From: Thioalkalivibrio halophilus
GTDB lineage: Bacteria; Pseudomonadota; Gammaproteobacteria; Ectothiorhodospirales; Ectothiorhodospiraceae
DNA length: 64,000 bases
Reading direction: 5' to 3'
Assembly: GCF_001995255.1 (NCBI RefSeq)
Contig: NZ_MUZR01000017.1
Coordinates: 591-64,590, forward strand
Of the stretch, positions 61,413-64,000 are shown piece after piece (the stretch's first letter is position 1; every line of letters begins with the position of its first letter). Under the pieces are notes generated by a model that worked only from the letters and a program-made list of their open reading frames with translations, ran no database searches and had not been told where the DNA came from. Position numbers and translations under genes: made by a program.

Positions 61413-62762
61413 TCAGGGCCCCTCGAGCAGCGTCCGCACCCGTTCCAGGGTACGCGGATGCTCGAGGATGCCGGCATGCGTGGCATCCACCCCGTAGAGA
61501 CTCGCAGCCGCCGCCTGGGCCTCCGGCCGCAACATGCTCTCGAGGCTCACCACGCCGTCGGTAAGTTCGCGGCTGCGCCCGCTGTCCCGACGATGCGCGA
61601 ACAGCAGGTGCATCTCGGCCGGGATCCCGACCGAGCCGGCGAACAGGCCTTCCAGAAATTCGCTGCCCGGCGCCATGTCACGCCAGACCGGCACCACGAC
61701 CGGCGCATGCGCGACCCCGGTCGCGGCCATCCGGTGGCCTCCCCAGGGCGTGGCCAGGGTCACCAGCCGCGGCACCCGGGCAGGCGCGCCGCGGCGCTCG
61801 CGCTCCAGCAGGAAACCGCGCGCCACCAGACCGCCCATGCTGTGCGCCACCACATGATACCGTTCCAGGTCGTGGCGCAGCTCCAGCTCCTCCATCACCT
61901 GGGCCAGGTGCACCGCGGCCGCTTCCAGCGGGACACCCGACGGGTAGTAATAAGCCCAGGGCTGGAAACGGCGGGTATCCAGGTCCTCCACCAGCGCCTC
62001 GAAAGAGACGGGCGAACCGTTCATGCCATGGATGAACAGCACCGGCTCGCGCGAGGAATCGTAGGGACCATCGAGGAAATACACCCCCGTGTGGCCGTCG
62101 CGGACGAAATCCAGTGGCCGCCACTGACTGGCGGCGGCAATCGCCGGATCGAATCGCGGGTCCGCCAGCGTGGTGACAAGACCGAAGGCCGTAACCCGCC
62201 CGAGGCTGGGCAGCGAACCATCCTCGTGTTCCACCCGTTCCGCCGCCGCGCCCGCGAACGCCAGACCGCCCTCGGCGAAAACCCCCTCGATCCGCCTCGC
62301 GGGGTCGTCGACCCGGATGCGCTCGTCCAGGTAGCGCTCGCCGGCGCCGCAATCGAGCGTTGCACCGCGCTCCCAGGCATGGGCGGCCACGGGCACGGCC
62401 TCCGCATCGCGGCCATCCTGCCAGTAACCCAGCACCGACCACACGCCCGGTTCGAGGGCAAAGAACCACTGCCCGCCGGACCCAGTGAGCACGTGATCCA
62501 CCACCTCCGGCGGCAACCCTTGACCGCGCTCGCGCACCGCCAGCACCACGTAGGCCCCGTCGTCCGGATCCTTGCCAAGCGCTCCGGCCCCGGCGATGCG
62601 GCCCTCCAGTACGCAGCCCCCCTGCATCGCGGCAAACTGGCCGCGCGCCTCCAGCAGGGTGCAGCCGGTCCCGGCCACCGCCACGGCCAGCAGCACAGGC
62701 ATCCACGCAAGCCGCCACATCGCCCGGCGGAACACGTCACGCACCCCTGCCCGCTCATCCAT
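61413..62762 (-). CDS. Alpha/beta hydrolase lipoprotein, lipase-like
   Basis: A 449-residue protein with an N-terminal lipoprotein signal (lipobox AGTGC, Cys about 34). A beta-rich N-terminal region (about 40-230) precedes an alpha/beta hydrolase domain. There the oxyanion segment is LFIHGMNGSPVSF and the nucleophile elbow AHSMGGLVARGF carries the catalytic Ser. The late DGVVSLESML and DATHAGIL provide candidate Asp and His. It resembles triacylglycerol lipase/PGAP1-like hydrolases. It is divergent from gdhA; AGGATG precedes the ATG. The substrate is unknown. Confidence 0.85.
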   Translation of the reverse strand: MDERAGVRDVFRRAMWRLAWMPVLLAVAVAGTGCTLLEARGQFAAMQGGCVLEGRIAGAGALGKDPDDGAYVVLAVRERGQGLPPEVVDHVLTGSGGQWFFALEPGVWSVLGYWQDGRDAEAVPVAAHAWERGATLDCGAGERYLDERIRVDDPARRIEGVFAEGGLAFAGAAAERVEHEDGSLPSLGRVTAFGLVTTLADPRFDPAIAAASQWRPLDFVRDGHTGVYFLDGPYDSSREPVLFIHGMNGSPVSFEALVEDLDTRRFQPWAYYYPSGVPLEAAAVHLAQVMEELELRHDLERYHVVAHSMGGLVARGFLLERERRGAPARVPRLVTLATPWGGHRMAATGVAHAPVVVPVWRDMAPGSEFLEGLFAGSVGIPAEMHLLFAHRRDSGRSRELTDGVVSLESMLRPEAQAAAASLYGVDATHAGILEHPRTLERVRTLLEGP

Positions 62763-62777
62763 GGTTTCATCCTTTGA

Positions 62778-64000
<1,223 letters not shown>

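Overview
The window is GC-rich, densely coded DNA from a gammaproteobacterium. Gene order supports this: rng-yhdP-nitrilase-tldD with pmbA nearby, purM-purN flanked by DUF2066, perM and hda, and a DUF3108 gene behind purN. A BCCT-type betaine transporter, many acidic proteins and paired DsrE-like secreted proteins suggest a halophilic, possibly sulfur-oxidising member of the Ectothiorhodospiraceae (Thioalkalivibrio-like). That placement is inference, since no rRNA gene is present. No tRNA, rRNA or CRISPR array was seen.

Layout. 1-4.4 kb: an edge-truncated unknown gene, a TetR/AhpD-like pair, a queuosine-tRNA mannosyltransferase and mltF. 4.5-8 kb: small envelope proteins, a FadL porin and a matrixin-like protease. 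8-10.7 kb: hrpB. 10.8-14.7 kb: molybdate uptake, with a short ModE-type regulator, a rhodanese, and modABC behind a sigma70 promoter overlapped by a ModE-type operator. 14.8-18.5 kb: a compact four-gene cassette (HEPN-like protein, ParA/MinD-like ATPase, second P-loop ATPase, HigA-type antitoxin) with a near-perfect 21-bp palindrome upstream; it is the best candidate for an undescribed system. 18.6-21.7 kb: short DsbC-like protein, pyruvate kinase, a diguanylate cyclase remnant, and a RelE/XRE toxin-antitoxin pair.

21.8-30.6 kb: Lon-family protease and universal stress protein, a 279-bp element with 36-bp inverted ends, a DUF3817 protein, a DrrAB-type ABC exporter, then a FIST sensor coupled to a GGDEF/EAL protein. 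30.6-34 kb: TetR with two DsrE-like secreted paralogues behind a palindromic operator, acylphosphatase, and an arsC-wrbA-DUF2069 operon. 34-41 kb: hda-perM, DUF2066, purMN, DUF3108 and a lone Lpd-like flavoprotein. 41-46.8 kb: secreted unknown, pmbA, small unknown, tldD, nitrilase. 46.8-55.6 kb: yhdP, rng, then a LysR / inactive glutamine-amidotransferase-like / unknown / AI-2E permease operon. 55.7-64 kb: GGDEF/EAL protein, TM2-like protein, BCCT carrier, zinc metallopeptidase-like protein, lipase-like lipoprotein, and gdhA running off the right edge.

Many genes overlap by 4 bp at ATGA or GTGA (TetR/AhpD, modB/modC, ParA/ATPase, relE/XRE, ABC ATPase/permease, FIST/GGDEF, arsC/wrbA, wrbA/DUF2069, perM/hda, purM/purN). 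Several convergent pairs overlap tail to tail.
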